From: Nocardia abscessus NBRC 100374
GTDB lineage: Bacteria > Actinomycetota > Actinomycetes > Mycobacteriales > Mycobacteriaceae
Assembly (NCBI RefSeq): GCF_000308455.1
Contig: NZ_BAFP01000106.1
Location: 1 to 64,000 of the forward strand
Direction: 5' to 3'
Length of the DNA stretch: 64,000 bases
A program made the position numbers and the translations under genes. Below are positions 8,365 through 16,741 of this stretch, piece after piece; the stretch's first letter is position 1; each line of letters opens with the position of its first letter. A model generated the notes under the pieces. That model was not told the origin of the DNA and searched no databases. It was given only the letters and a program-made list of their open reading frames with translations.

Positions 8365-8711
8365 GATGAAGCCAGTCCGACAATGCGCCGCAGCAACCTC
8401 GAAGTGTCGCGACGATGCCGGTTCGGTTAACGAGACGGCTGTCACACCGAGCGTTCACCGAACAGTTCCACCGTGTTCGTCCATCGGCTTCGAAGTCGCC
8501 TCCGACGTGGGGATATCGAGCAATTACCGGATTGACCGGCAACCCTCACGATCACCAGGTTATCCGGAACGAACTCCGCGTTGACGACCCGAGAACACCG
8601 CAACCCCGGATAGTGCGACTACCACCTCACGCGCCCCGCTGACCTCAGCTCCCGGTTTCGAGCGAAGCGAGACCGAGCATGCGCCGTTGGCGCTGGACAA
8701 ACAAACACAGC
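8365..8711. other. Intergenic region with a partial repeat
   Basis: 347 bp without a convincing gene. It holds the leader of the GNAT gene and a 33-bp segment (8656-8688) shared with the repeat element near 36.2 kb. Confidence 0.6.
8656..8688 (-). repeat. Partial copy of the intergenic repeat family
   Basis: These 33 bases are an exact reverse complement of 36174-36206, running from TTTCGAGCGAAGCGAGACC through GAGCATGCGCCGTT. Only the distal arm is present, without the palindromic core found at 36.1 and 63.1 kb. It sits just past the 3' end of ndh. Confidence 0.75.
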
Positions 8712-10001
8712 TCAGGCGGCGCGGCTGTGTTCGGCGAGTACGTTCGTCGAAGTCGCCTCCTCGGCGAAGCCGGGGCGTCCGGTGCCGATGAACGCGACCA
8801 ACCACGAGGCGACCGCGGCGAAGCGGTTACGGAAGCCGACCAGGTAGAACAGGTGCACCGCGAGCCACATGAACCAGGCGATCACGCCGCGGAAGGTGAT
8901 GCGCTCGTTGAGCTTCGCCACCGCGCTGAATCGGCTGATCACCGCCATGCTGCCCTTGTCCCAGTAGGTGAAGGGGGTGCCGGGCTGCTTCTTGCGACGG
9001 ATGATGTCGGCGGCGTGCCTGCCCTCCTGCATGGCCACCGGCGACTGCCCGGGGTAGCCGTTGAGCGAGGTCATGTCGCCGATGGCGTAGATGTCGGCGT
9101 AGCCGCCGACGGTCAGGTCGGGGTTGATCAGCAAGCGGCCTGCCCGGTCGGTCGCCACGCCCGTGGCCTCGGCCAGGATCTTCGCGAATCCACCGGCCTG
9201 CACGCCCGCCGACCAGACCACGGTCTCGGCCGCGATGCCGTGTTCGACGCCGTCGCGCCCCTTGACGGTGACCTTGCCGTGCTCGATGTCGGTGACGAAG
9301 GTACCGAGCAGCACGTCCACGCCGATGCGGGTCAGCGACTTCTTCGCGTACTCCGACAGCCCGCCGCCGAACGGCGGGAGCACCTCGCCCGCGCCCTCCA
9401 CGAGCGTGACCGAAACCTCTTGGTGGTAGTGCCGTTTCGCGAGTTCCTTCAGCTGGCCCGCCACCTCGACGCCGGTCGCACCCGCGCCGACCACCACGAA
9501 GCTCAGCAGCCTGCGCCTGGTCGGCTCGTCGGCGTGCGCGGCTTCGGTGAAGACGCGCTCGATCTGCGCGCGCAGCCGCCGCGCGTCATCGATGGTCTTG
9601 AGCGAGAAGGTCTTCTCGGCGAAATCGTCCCGGCCGAAATAGGACTGGCTGGCGCCGGTGGCCGCGATCAGCGAGCCGTAGCGGATGCGGTGGCGCACAC
9701 CCTCGTGCTCATAAGTGACGATGGCCCGGTCGGGATCGACGTCGACCACCGTGCCCAGGCGCACGTCGGCCTCCCGATGGCGGCGCAGGATGCCCGCGAT
9801 CGGCGGCGCGATCTCCTCCGATGCGAGCACACCGGTCGCTACCTGGTACAACAGCGGTTGGAACAGATGCTCGGGCGTGCTGGAGATCAGCACATAGTCC
9901 ACCCCCGACTTGGCCAGCTGCTTGGCGGCGGCGAGCCCGCCGAACCCCGATCCGACAATGACGACACCCGCGGTTTCGATTCCCGCTTCCACGTACTGCA
10001 T
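8712..10001 (-). CDS. ndh: Type II NADH dehydrogenase (NDH-2)
   Basis: A 429-aa flavoprotein that passes electrons from NADH to menaquinone without proton pumping. The FAD-binding motif VVIVGSGFGGLAAAK is at residues about 13-27. The NAD(H)-binding glycine motif VVVGAGATGVEVAG is in the middle. YAIGDM, the second FAD contact, is followed by the quinone-side C-terminal region with an amphipathic/hydrophobic segment (GVIAWFMWLAVHLFYLVGF) for membrane attachment. The ATG is preceded by GAAGGAGG. The gene is divergent from a LysR regulator across 112 bp, suggesting redox or metabolic control. Confidence 0.93.
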   Translation of the reverse strand: MQYVEAGIETAGVVIVGSGFGGLAAAKQLAKSGVDYVLISSTPEHLFQPLLYQVATGVLASEEIAPPIAGILRRHREADVRLGTVVDVDPDRAIVTYEHEGVRHRIRYGSLIAATGASQSYFGRDDFAEKTFSLKTIDDARRLRAQIERVFTEAAHADEPTRRRLLSFVVVGAGATGVEVAGQLKELAKRHYHQEVSVTLVEGAGEVLPPFGGGLSEYAKKSLTRIGVDVLLGTFVTDIEHGKVTVKGRDGVEHGIAAETVVWSAGVQAGGFAKILAEATGVATDRAGRLLINPDLTVGGYADIYAIGDMTSLNGYPGQSPVAMQEGRHAADIIRRKKQPGTPFTYWDKGSMAVISRFSAVAKLNERITFRGVIAWFMWLAVHLFYLVGFRNRFAAVASWLVAFIGTGRPGFAEEATSTNVLAEHSRAA

Positions 10002-10113
10002 GACAGCCTCCTTCTCTCATTACCAACCGCGATCCGGAGGGCGGATATTTCAGGTGTGTGGGCGCATAATCTAGATGACTCTTATCTCGATTCGTAATTA
10101 ATAGGAGGCCGCT
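10002..10113. promoter_or_regulatory. Divergent ndh / LysR promoter region
   Basis: The short intergenic stretch is unusually AT-rich on the regulator side. It contains ATAATCTAGATGACTCTTAT (10066-10085), an imperfect dyad with ATAA/TTAT ends, and AGGAGG before the LysR GTG. The arrangement fits LysR autoregulation with control of ndh. The exact site is inferred. Confidence 0.45.
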
Positions 10114-10971
10114 GTGGAACTTCGGCAGCTCACCTACTTCGTCGCGGTGTGCGAGGAGCTCAGCTTCAGCGGCGCCGCGGCGCGGTGCTTCATCTCGCAG
10201 TCGGCGATCAGCCATCAGATCTCCCGGCTCGAGCGCGACCTCGGCGTGCAACTGTTCGAGCGCTCGACCCGCTCGGTGGTGCCCACCGACGCCACCGCAC
10301 GGCTACTTCCCCTCGCGAAACAGATGTTGAGCCTGGAGTCGGCGATCCGCGCCGCCGTGCGCACGGTGGGGCCGCGCATCCGACTCGCCGCGAACATGTC
10401 CTTCGCCACCCGCTCGCTGTCGGCGATCGCGGGCGCGCGCGCCGCGCACTCGGAGGCGGAGATCGAGTTCGTGATCAAGCCCTTCCGTCAGCGCATCACC
10501 GCGGTCACCGACGGAGACTGTGATCTCGCGCTCATCCGCGGCCGCGTCGACCAGCCGGGCCTCGTGGTGGAACCACTCTGGGTCGAGGACCTCGTGATCG
10601 CCACCTCCAGCGCGCATCCGCTGGCGACGAAGGACACGGTGACCCTGGCGGACCTGAGTTCGTATCCCCTGCTGCTGCCGCCGGAGCAGGAACAGGTGTT
10701 GCTGCACACCGTGATTCGCAACGCGTTCGCCGAATTGCCCATGGGCCCCACCTTCGGGCCGCCCATTCCCCCGGACCACACCGCGACGATGGAGCTGATC
10801 AACCGGCCCGACGCGTGGACCGTGCTCTACGCCGAGAGCACCACGGAGGGACTGGTGGTCCTGCGATTGGCCGAGCACCAGCTGCGCATCCCGGTGTCGG
10901 CGGTACTGCGCGCCGACGCGCGGCGCTCGCCGATCCTGAACACCCTGCTCGAAGCGCTGCACCGCTGCTGA
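10114..10971 (+). CDS. LysR-family transcriptional regulator
   Basis: 285 aa. The N-terminal winged helix-turn-helix is clear: MELRQLTYFVAVCEELSFSG, then SQSAISHQISRLERDLG and LFERSTRSV. A linker helix and a periplasmic-binding-like effector domain complete the family layout and length. The GTG start has TAGGAGG seven bases upstream. Divergent placement from ndh suggests it controls respiration or is autoregulated. The effector cannot be predicted. Confidence 0.92.
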   Translation: MELRQLTYFVAVCEELSFSGAAARCFISQSAISHQISRLERDLGVQLFERSTRSVVPTDATARLLPLAKQMLSLESAIRAAVRTVGPRIRLAANMSFATRSLSAIAGARAAHSEAEIEFVIKPFRQRITAVTDGDCDLALIRGRVDQPGLVVEPLWVEDLVIATSSAHPLATKDTVTLADLSSYPLLLPPEQEQVLLHTVIRNAFAELPMGPTFGPPIPPDHTATMELINRPDAWTVLYAESTTEGLVVLRLAEHQLRIPVSAVLRADARRSPILNTLLEALHRC

Positions 10972-11128
10972 GCACGGTCATTCGTCAGCGGGCCGTCCAT
11001 CGCTGCGAGACGACGGCGGTAGACGGTCGCCTAGCACCGGTCACGGAACCTGCTGGACCGTGCACAGCAACGATCGCTGCCGAGTTGATCGAGCGCGGCA
11101 TCTTGCTCGACACCGTCGACCCCGGCGA

Positions 11129-12058
11129 TCACGGAAGCGGAGTGAATCCGATTCCGATCGTGCCCGATCCTTGCGCTGCGATGTCATCCAGAATTCCGTG
11201 AATACCGGTGAACTGGAATGGCGCCCACGGTTTGAGAGGATTGATTGCGGAGGTGATCCCAACCAGACCGCTCCGCGTGGTCACCGGTCCACCGCTATCG
11301 CCCGGAATGACCGCAGCCCATGAACTGATGACATTGTTCTGGTACTCGATCACGAGCCCGCATGTCGTTCCGGACACCTGACCGTACTTGCACATGATGT
11401 CCGAGAGCGGAACCGGATGCACTCCGATCCGGCTGATCACGGTCCCGTTCGGCGTCGTATTGACCGGATTGATCTTCGTTTCGTCCAGCTTGATGACCGC
11501 GTAATCTTTGGAAGAGTCGGCCGGAAACCGCATCGACGGAAAGCCGGGCCAATTCGTCGGCCACGTGGCGTAGTACCCGATCGGACCCAGTCGGCGATTC
11601 CCCGTGAGGAATACTTCCTGAGTTCTGGTGCTCCGAGTCATCATGTGCCCGGCCGTGATAGCCACCAGGTTGCCGAGTCCGTCATATCCGACAGCCCCTA
11701 CGGTGCCCCAGCTTCCGCAGGGCGGGCCGCCATCGGAGACGATCGACGTTCCCGGACCGAAATTCACACCGGATGACGGGGGCGTGCCGACATACGTGAA
11801 CAAGACGCCGTTACTCGGCCCGCTCGGCGCGGTGACGGTGATGTGCACAACTCCCGTCGCGGCAGGAGAGACAGCCGTGATCTGCGTTGCGGAGTCGATC
11901 GTGAATGAGGTCGCCGGAATGGTTCCGAACCGGACCGCGGTAGCTCCGGTCAGATTCGTCCCGGTCAAGATGACCGTGGTTCCCCCGATGATCGGCCCCG
12001 AACCTGGGCTCGCCGAGATCAGAGTCAGAGCCGTAGACCGGGAAGTACTGGCAGACAT
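11129..12058 (-). CDS. IPT/TIG domain fused to trypsin-like (S1) serine protease
   Basis: 309 aa. Residues about 9-90 are one IPT/TIG immunoglobulin-like domain (ISASPGSGPIIGGTTVILTG, ending VLFTYVG). A Pro/Ser linker leads to a chymotrypsin-fold domain with an apparently intact triad: His138 in ITAGHMM, Asp185 in KDYAVIKL and Ser255 in PGDSGGP. C223 and C233 in CKYGQVSGTTCG match the streptogrisin-type disulfide. There is no N-terminal signal peptide. The ATG at 12058 is well supported by GAGGAGG upstream; a longer in-frame extension lacks signal features. Its GC is lower than the backbone, so it may be acquired. Substrate and export route are unknown. Confidence 0.82.
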   Translation of the reverse strand: MSASTSRSTALTLISASPGSGPIIGGTTVILTGTNLTGATAVRFGTIPATSFTIDSATQITAVSPAATGVVHITVTAPSGPSNGVLFTYVGTPPSSGVNFGPGTSIVSDGGPPCGSWGTVGAVGYDGLGNLVAITAGHMMTRSTRTQEVFLTGNRRLGPIGYYATWPTNWPGFPSMRFPADSSKDYAVIKLDETKINPVNTTPNGTVISRIGVHPVPLSDIMCKYGQVSGTTCGLVIEYQNNVISSWAAVIPGDSGGPVTTRSGLVGITSAINPLKPWAPFQFTGIHGILDDIAAQGSGTIGIGFTPLP

Positions 12059-12195
12059 AGTGCAACCTCCTCGACCCCGGCGGGGGTGGTTCCGCTGCGC
12101 CAGGGTCGCGAACCCGCTCGGGTCCTGGCTCTCTTCAGTAATGCGCCTACACCGGTACGTGGGCAATAGAAATCTCGATCCGTTTTCTTCCGTTT

Positions 12196-12455
12196 TCAGA
12201 TTGATCCAGTGGTCGAGGAAGGTCGATGGCGCGGACGCAGTTGTGACCAGAAGTCGTGGCGTACCGCGTCCCACAGTCCGGTCAATTTCGGCAGCAGTTC
12301 ACGGGCTTGCGCGAGGTCGGGGTAGGAACCGGGGCCGTACGAGGCGATCGGCGTCACGTCGGAAGTGCCGCGCACACCATGATCGCGATGCGGTGGCCTT
12401 CCAGCCGCCAGATCGTTTGAAAGCCCTCGGCTTCGGTGTTATGGATCTCGTGCAT
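12196..12455 (-). pseudogene. Frameshifted small actinobacterial gene in the XRE locus
   Basis: Reading from the ATG at 12455 gives MHEIHNTEAEGFQTIWRLEG and then HRIAIMVCAALP before a stop. Shifting one base there restores a good reading, VTPIASYGPGSYPDLAQARE, continuing LLPKLTGLWDAVRHDFW. The two halves join into one roughly 85-residue protein, so a single-base indel is likely, either real or a sequencing error. It lies seven bases downstream of the Cys-rich gene in the same direction. Function is unknown. Confidence 0.55.
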
Positions 12456-12461
12456 TCCGCA

Positions 12462-13163
12462 TCAGTCCCGCTCTCTCCGCATGACGTCGAATGGTCCGGA
12501 TGCCGGGTTGCGGGAATCCGCGACAGAGGAGGTGAGTGCGTCCAGCACATTCAGCAGTGTTTCCATGTCGGGGCCGGGAGATACGGCAAGTCGATCGGCG
12601 GGCGGTTCGAACGCCAGGCCACGGGCGGAGGCACGTTCGCGTGGGCTGGAGACCGGCGGAACGAGCTTGCCCGCCCGCACCAGACAGCTGAGCGCCGATG
12701 CCTTCCGTGGACAATTGGCGGCACGACATCCCCTGTGCTGCTGCATGATGCGATGCGACTCGGCGATCGTGAGGGCGTGGTCGGGGTGGGTGTGGCCGGA
12801 ACCGATCGCACCGGGCTGAGCACGCGCCCAGGTCACCGCGGGGCACACCGTCTCGAGGTCGCATGTCTCGCAGACTCGGGCGGGGGTGTTGTCCACTGTG
12901 GTCAGGTCGTGGACGACGAGGGCGGCGGCGTGCACGCCGACCGCGATGGCCAGCGCATATCCGACCGGATCGACTTCTCTTGCCGGGGGTCGGACGGTGT
13001 AGAGGTAGTGGTATCCCAATTGTTCGGCGTGGCGGCATATCTCGGTCGCGTGCCGAGGTGCGTGCGGGCCGGACATGTCGATCCGTACCAGCCCTACCGC
13101 ATTCGGTTTCCGTATCTTCTGTGTGGCGCGCCGGCCGGTCGTGGGGACCTTCTGGGTGTGCAT
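12462..13163 (-). CDS. Unknown Cys-motif protein divergent from XRE regulator
   Basis: 233 aa with no family I can name. The N-terminal part, NAVGLVRIDMSGPHAPRHAT followed by GYHYLYTVRPPAREVDPVGY and AALVVHDLTTVDN, has the alternating strand/helix look of a small nucleotide-binding or resolvase-like fold. A CETCDLETVCP cluster and later CRAANC could bind a metal or an Fe-S cluster. An ATG at 13163 gives a compact N-terminus; an upstream extension is possible but has no visible support. It runs opposite to the XRE/DUF397 pair from a shared 228-bp intergenic region and precedes the frameshifted small gene. Confidence 0.6.
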   Translation of the reverse strand: MHTQKVPTTGRRATQKIRKPNAVGLVRIDMSGPHAPRHATEICRHAEQLGYHYLYTVRPPAREVDPVGYALAIAVGVHAAALVVHDLTTVDNTPARVCETCDLETVCPAVTWARAQPGAIGSGHTHPDHALTIAESHRIMQQHRGCRAANCPRKASALSCLVRAGKLVPPVSSPRERASARGLAFEPPADRLAVSPGPDMETLLNVLDALTSSVADSRNPASGPFDVMRRERD

Positions 13164-13391
13164 CGTTGCTCCCGGATCATGGTGGTGGCGTGCGGTTTCG
13201 GCTTGGTTGAGAAGGCACCCTCGGCGGGTTCCACCTCGAACGCCGAAACCAGCACACCACCTGCGACCAGCGGATACGCTCGAAAACGAGTACCCATTCC
13301 TGATCTGCTCAATTACCCAGGACGGTGCTCGGTTCTCGAGCAGAACGAGTTCGATTTGCAATCCCGCACGACTCACTTCAAGGAGACCTGC

Positions 13392-14285
13392 GTGACCAGC
13401 CCTGATGAAGAAGGCCCCTCGTCCACCCTGCCGCGTCGCCAACTCGGACGCTTCCTGCGTGACCGCCGCGAAGCGGCGGGCTTCACCATCGCCGAGGCCG
13501 CCAAACTGGTCGATCTGTCCCGGGCCGTCCTCCAGCGCCTGGAGACCGGCCAGATTCAGAAAGTCCGCAAACAGGATGCACAGGCGCTATGCGAGGTGTA
13601 CGGCGTCGATGCCACAGACACCAAGGCCGCGGTCGACCTCGCGGTGCAAGCGAAGGCCAAGAGCTGGTATCACGCGTATGGCGGTCTGTATAGCGGCGCT
13701 TTCAACATGTATGTCGGGCTGGAAGCCGCCGCGCGGCGGCTGACCACGTACCACGAACACGTCCCTGGCTGGTTGCAGACCACAGACTATGCACGCGCTG
13801 TGATCGGGGCGTCTCCGGGATTCAGCAGCGAGGATATCGAGCGGCGTGTGGAGCACCGCCTGAGGCGGCAGGCCATCGTCACCCGCAAAACCAAGCCGGT
13901 CGCTTTAGAAGTCCTGCTGCACGAATCCGCGCTCCACCGCATGATCGGCGGACCGAAGATCATGTCTACCCAGCACCGGCACATGGCCGAAGTCTCGAAG
14001 CTGCCGAACGTCACGCTGCGGATACACCCCTTCAGCGCGGGGCTGGCCTGGGGGATGCCGCATGGCCTGTTCATCATCATGGAGTTCGACTCGAACGCCA
14101 AAGGCGTGCCGGTCGAACCGCCGGTCGTCTACTTGGAGGGAGGACCGGCGCAGGATGTATACCTGGAGAAAGCCGAGGAAATTCGGCTCTACAGTGAGCT
14201 CGCCTCGGCCATCCGGGATACGTGCCTGGGTGAAGTGGAATCGCGAGACCTGCTCCGGCGGGTGGCAAGGAGTTACGAGCGGTGA
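13392..14285 (+). CDS. XRE-family regulator with DUF5753 domain
   Basis: 297 aa. The N-terminal Cro/CI-type helix-turn-helix is in GRFLRDRREAAGFTIAEAAK and LVDLSRAVLQRLETGQIQKV. From about residue 100 the protein matches the DUF5753 domain of Streptomyces/Nocardia regulators (AARRLTTYHEHVPGWLQTTD; ALHRMIGG; LPNVTLRIHPF; VYLEGG). The GTG start has AAGGAGA six bases upstream. Its stop overlaps the DUF397 start by four bases (GTGA), the usual XRE-DUF397 pairing, which works as a two-protein regulatory unit in Streptomyces (BldB/AbaA-type loci). Confidence 0.9.
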   Translation: MTSPDEEGPSSTLPRRQLGRFLRDRREAAGFTIAEAAKLVDLSRAVLQRLETGQIQKVRKQDAQALCEVYGVDATDTKAAVDLAVQAKAKSWYHAYGGLYSGAFNMYVGLEAAARRLTTYHEHVPGWLQTTDYARAVIGASPGFSSEDIERRVEHRLRRQAIVTRKTKPVALEVLLHESALHRMIGGPKIMSTQHRHMAEVSKLPNVTLRIHPFSAGLAWGMPHGLFIIMEFDSNAKGVPVEPPVVYLEGGPAQDVYLEKAEEIRLYSELASAIRDTCLGEVESRDLLRRVARSYER

Positions 14286-14491
14286 ACGATGACCTATCCG
14301 GGGCGAATTGGTTCAAGAGCAGCCGCAGCGCCAGCGGTTCGCAATGCGTCGAAGTGGCATGGCTCCACGGCGGCATGATCGGCGTCCGGGACAGCAAGAA
14401 CCCGACCGGCCCCGCGTTGGTATTCGCACCAGGCGAGTGGGACGCCTTCACCACAGGCGTGCAGGGCGGAGAATTCAACCGCCCCGCCTGA
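14282..14491 (+). CDS. DUF397 small protein
   Basis: 69 aa with the full DUF397 signature: WFKSSRSASGSQCVEVA, then IGVRDSKNPTGPALVFAPGE and WDAFTTGVQGGEF. These proteins accompany XRE/DUF5753 regulators and likely modulate them, as toxin-antitoxin-like or regulatory partners. The GTG start overlaps the regulator stop, showing translational coupling. A strong hairpin lies about 170 bp downstream. Confidence 0.92.
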   Translation: MNDDLSGANWFKSSRSASGSQCVEVAWLHGGMIGVRDSKNPTGPALVFAPGEWDAFTTGVQGGEFNRPA

Positions 14492-14659
14492 CGAGAACTC
14501 GCACACACCCAACGGAAACGACCGGCCCCGCACCGCCCACCATATGGCCGGAGCGGGGCCGCTCCACATGCGTCCATCGAATCCCACTAGCGCAACAACC
14601 ATGCTGCGCATCTGAGCTGAACCATCCGTCAACCGCAGTCCGACTCCTCGCCGGACGAA

Positions 14660-14686
14660 ACCGGCCCCGGCCCAACCGGGGCCGGT
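14660..14686. terminator. Bidirectional terminator between convergent genes
   Basis: ACCGGCCCCGG and CCGGGGCCGGT form a perfect 11-bp stem around CCCAA, 18 bases beyond the stop of the minus-strand MetE-like gene and downstream of DUF397. Confidence 0.7.
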
Positions 14687-14704
14687 CGTATGACTCACCC
14701 CAGG

Positions 14705-15760
14705 TCAGACGCCCAATTCCGTCGATGCCAGCGCCGTACCCTCGATGCGCGCCCGGATCTTGGCGAATGCGGTCTCCCGAGAGGTGGAGGTGTCGTCGGC
14801 GAACGGCGAGAAGCCGCAGTCGTCGCAGGTGCCCAACCGTTGGACGGGAAGGAAGCGAGCGGCGAGCAGCACCCGGTCGCGGACCTGTTCGGGTGTCTCG
14901 ACCTGCGGGTCGATCGGGTCGGTGACACCGATGAACACCCGCGCCTCGGCGGGCAGGTGCTCGGCCACCACGGCGAGCACCTTCTCCGGGTCCGGCTCGC
15001 TGGCGAACTGTAGGTAGAACGCGCCCACCCGCAATTGCAGCAGCTTCGGCAGCAATTCGACGTAGTCCACGTCCAGGCTGTGCGTGGAATCCTGGTCGCC
15101 GCCCGGGCAGGTGTGCACGCCGATCCTGGCCCGCTCCTCGTCCGAGAACCGGTCGAGCACCGTGTTGTTCAGTTCGATGAACTGGTCGAGCACGCCGCCG
15201 CTCGGATCCAGCTTGAGCGACAGCCGCCCCTCGGTGAAGTCGAGCTGCACCAGGTGCGCGCCCGCCTCCAAACAGCCGCGGATGTCGGCCTCGGCCGCGT
15301 CCGCGAGGTCGGCGAGGAACTGCTCGCGGGGGTAACCCTCGATCCCGTCGGCCGGATACAGCAGGCTCAGCGCCGACGGCGCGATGACGGCCTGCTTCAC
15401 CGGCACGGTGGCGTGCTGCTGGGCGGCGCGCAGGTAGTCCGCCGCGTGTGCGGCGTAGCGGAACGGGCCCGAGGCCAACCGTGGCAGCTGTCTCTGATGT
15501 CCGTCGGCGAACGGGATGACCGCCCCGTCCGGAGCCAGATTCTCCAGCCCGGCAATCGGATAGGTGGCGAAGCTCGGCTTGGACTGCTCGCCGTCGGTGA
15601 CAACGGGAGAGCCGAGTTCCTCCAGCTTGCGGACGGTCTCGGCGACCGCGCTCCGCTGGAGTTCGGCGAGCGCGGCGGCGTCGCCGGAATCGTCGGCCAT
15701 GGCGGCCAACAGGTCGTGAGGTCGAGGGATGCTACCGATCGGTTCCGTTGGGATGCTCAC
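14705..15760 (-). CDS. Cobalamin-independent methionine synthase family protein
   Basis: 351 aa with a MetE C-terminal type barrel: IGSIPRPHDLL at the start, VTDGEQSKPSF, LDFTEGRLSLKLD, then the Zn-binding motifs GVHTCPGGD and CDDCGFSPF. It is roughly half the length of full MetE, lacking the N-terminal folate domain, as in the short epoxyalkane:CoM-transferase-like/MetE-like group. It may move a methyl or alkyl group between thiols, but the substrate is unclear. The GTG at 15760 was chosen because upstream sequence is Arg/Trp-rich noise. This is a second, distinct member beside the one at the left edge. Confidence 0.85.
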   Translation of the reverse strand: MSIPTEPIGSIPRPHDLLAAMADDSGDAAALAELQRSAVAETVRKLEELGSPVVTDGEQSKPSFATYPIAGLENLAPDGAVIPFADGHQRQLPRLASGPFRYAAHAADYLRAAQQHATVPVKQAVIAPSALSLLYPADGIEGYPREQFLADLADAAEADIRGCLEAGAHLVQLDFTEGRLSLKLDPSGGVLDQFIELNNTVLDRFSDEERARIGVHTCPGGDQDSTHSLDVDYVELLPKLLQLRVGAFYLQFASEPDPEKVLAVVAEHLPAEARVFIGVTDPIDPQVETPEQVRDRVLLAARFLPVQRLGTCDDCGFSPFADDTSTSRETAFAKIRARIEGTALASTELGV

Positions 15761-16178
15761 CGGCCGAGTGTAAGTCCGCCACCTCCATCTCCGACGCCAA
15801 ATCACCTGCACCGTAATTTCTTTCGCTTCGGCCACGATTTTCGCTCACCTGGCCTCGAGAGTTCGCACGAATTTCGCGCCGACCTTTTCCTGACCGAGCA
15901 CAACAAACCAAGCGCTCGCTGATCGCGGGACTCGAGTTGCCGGTCGGCCGCCGCCGAACCGGCCTGCCTCGCAGCTTTTCGACAGGCCATCATCGGTCTC
16001 ACACTCGAGTTCCGGCGGCCCGACCAGGCCGAATGGCGGTCGGAGGCGAGTATTTCGGGGGTGGTCGAAAACGGAACAGGACCACCGCGCAGCAATCGAC
16101 GCGGTGGTCCTGGGGTCGTGCGGCAGATCATGCGGCAAGGGTGGTGCGGACTAGCTCAGCCCGCCCTCAGCACTTCGA
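15761..16178. other. Non-coding gap
   Basis: 418 bp between two minus-strand genes with no convincing coding region. The only structure seen is the hairpin at 16078-16111. Confidence 0.6.
16078..16111 (-). terminator. Terminator of small secreted protein gene
   Basis: AGGACCACCGCG and its exact complement (12 bp) enclose a 10-base loop, 67 bases past the stop of the minus-strand gene. On that strand the stem is followed by GTTCCGTTTT. Confidence 0.65.
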
Positions 16179-16400
16179 TCAGCGGAAGATGCCCACTCGC
16201 CAGCCGTTTCCTTCGGCCTTGCAGCTGTAATGGGGGACGTTGATGTCGCCCTCAGAAACGCGCCGCGCCTCCTCCTGCTTAGCGGCGACCAAGCATTCCT
16301 TTTCGTTCGGATACACCTTTGCCTGCGCCGCAGGTGCCAAGGCGATCAAGGCCCCCGTGGCCAGCGCGCCCATCAGCAGTCCCGTAACCGTCTTTTTCAC
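16179..16400 (-). CDS. Small secreted protein, two cysteines
   Basis: 73 aa. A clear signal peptide comprises KK, the hydrophobic core VTGLLMGALATGALIALAPA and cleavage after AQA. The mature part is about 45 residues with Cys in KECLVAAKQ and HYSCKAEGN, probably one disulfide. The GTG start has GGGGAT upstream. This pattern (short, two-Cys, C-terminal GWRV) is common among Nocardia exported proteins of unknown role. It is a single gene with its own hairpin downstream. Confidence 0.75.
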   Translation of the reverse strand: MKKTVTGLLMGALATGALIALAPAAQAKVYPNEKECLVAAKQEEARRVSEGDINVPHYSCKAEGNGWRVGIFR

Positions 16401-16457
16401 TTCTGATCCCCTAGTGTCGATGACTCCCCCCCTTCGGGGGACTTGACGCCAATCAAA

Positions 16458-16661
16458 CTAGCAAGCAACGCATGAGATCGGCGGATGGAGTCGACAACCG
16501 CGCCGACCACGGATCACGCTGTCGGGGCCGAGTGGGTCGCGGACGGCTTCGACGCGGGCGAGGTCTTCGGACAGCGACTCGGGGTGGTCGGCGATCTTGA
16601 CTTTCGTGGTGCGGCAGCCGGAGCGAGTGGTGATCTCATGGGCGCGTTCGGGATCGAGCAC
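16458..16661 (-). pseudogene. Decayed menC-like (o-succinylbenzoate synthase) fragment
   Basis: The minus-strand reading gives DPERAHEITTRSGCRTTKVK, then IADHPESLSEDLARVEAVRD and PLGPDSVIR. This closely follows the MenC/enolase-superfamily stretch containing the catalytic KxK region and the segment before the RVDANG motif. The RVDANG motif itself is missing. In another frame a few bases later AVVDSIR resumes, consistent with an internal deletion. No start, upstream domain or downstream catalytic residues remain in the 340-bp gap between genes (16401-16741), so it is a relic. Confidence 0.55.
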
Positions 16662-16688
16662 CAGAACCGCAGACTGACCAACTCAGCA

Positions 16689-16724
16689 AAAGGCGGCCCC
16701 GGCCAGAAGATCGGGGCCGCCTTT
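16689..16724 (-). terminator. Intrinsic terminator of etfBA
   Basis: AAAGGCGGCCCCG and its complement form a 13-bp stem with a 10-base loop, 18 bases after the etfA stop. It ends in CCTTTT on the minus strand. Confidence 0.85.
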
Positions 16725-16741
16725 CGACCGGCCGAAGGGTG

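Noticed and set aside
11628..13391. A long plus-strand open frame running into the XRE gene
   Set aside because: Only the part after the GTG at 13392 has a ribosome site and domain match. The earlier part is antisense to the protease and Cys-rich genes.
15845..16138. Open frame of about 97 codons on the minus strand in a gap
   Set aside because: It has no family match, an Arg/Ser-rich composition, and overlaps a terminator hairpin.
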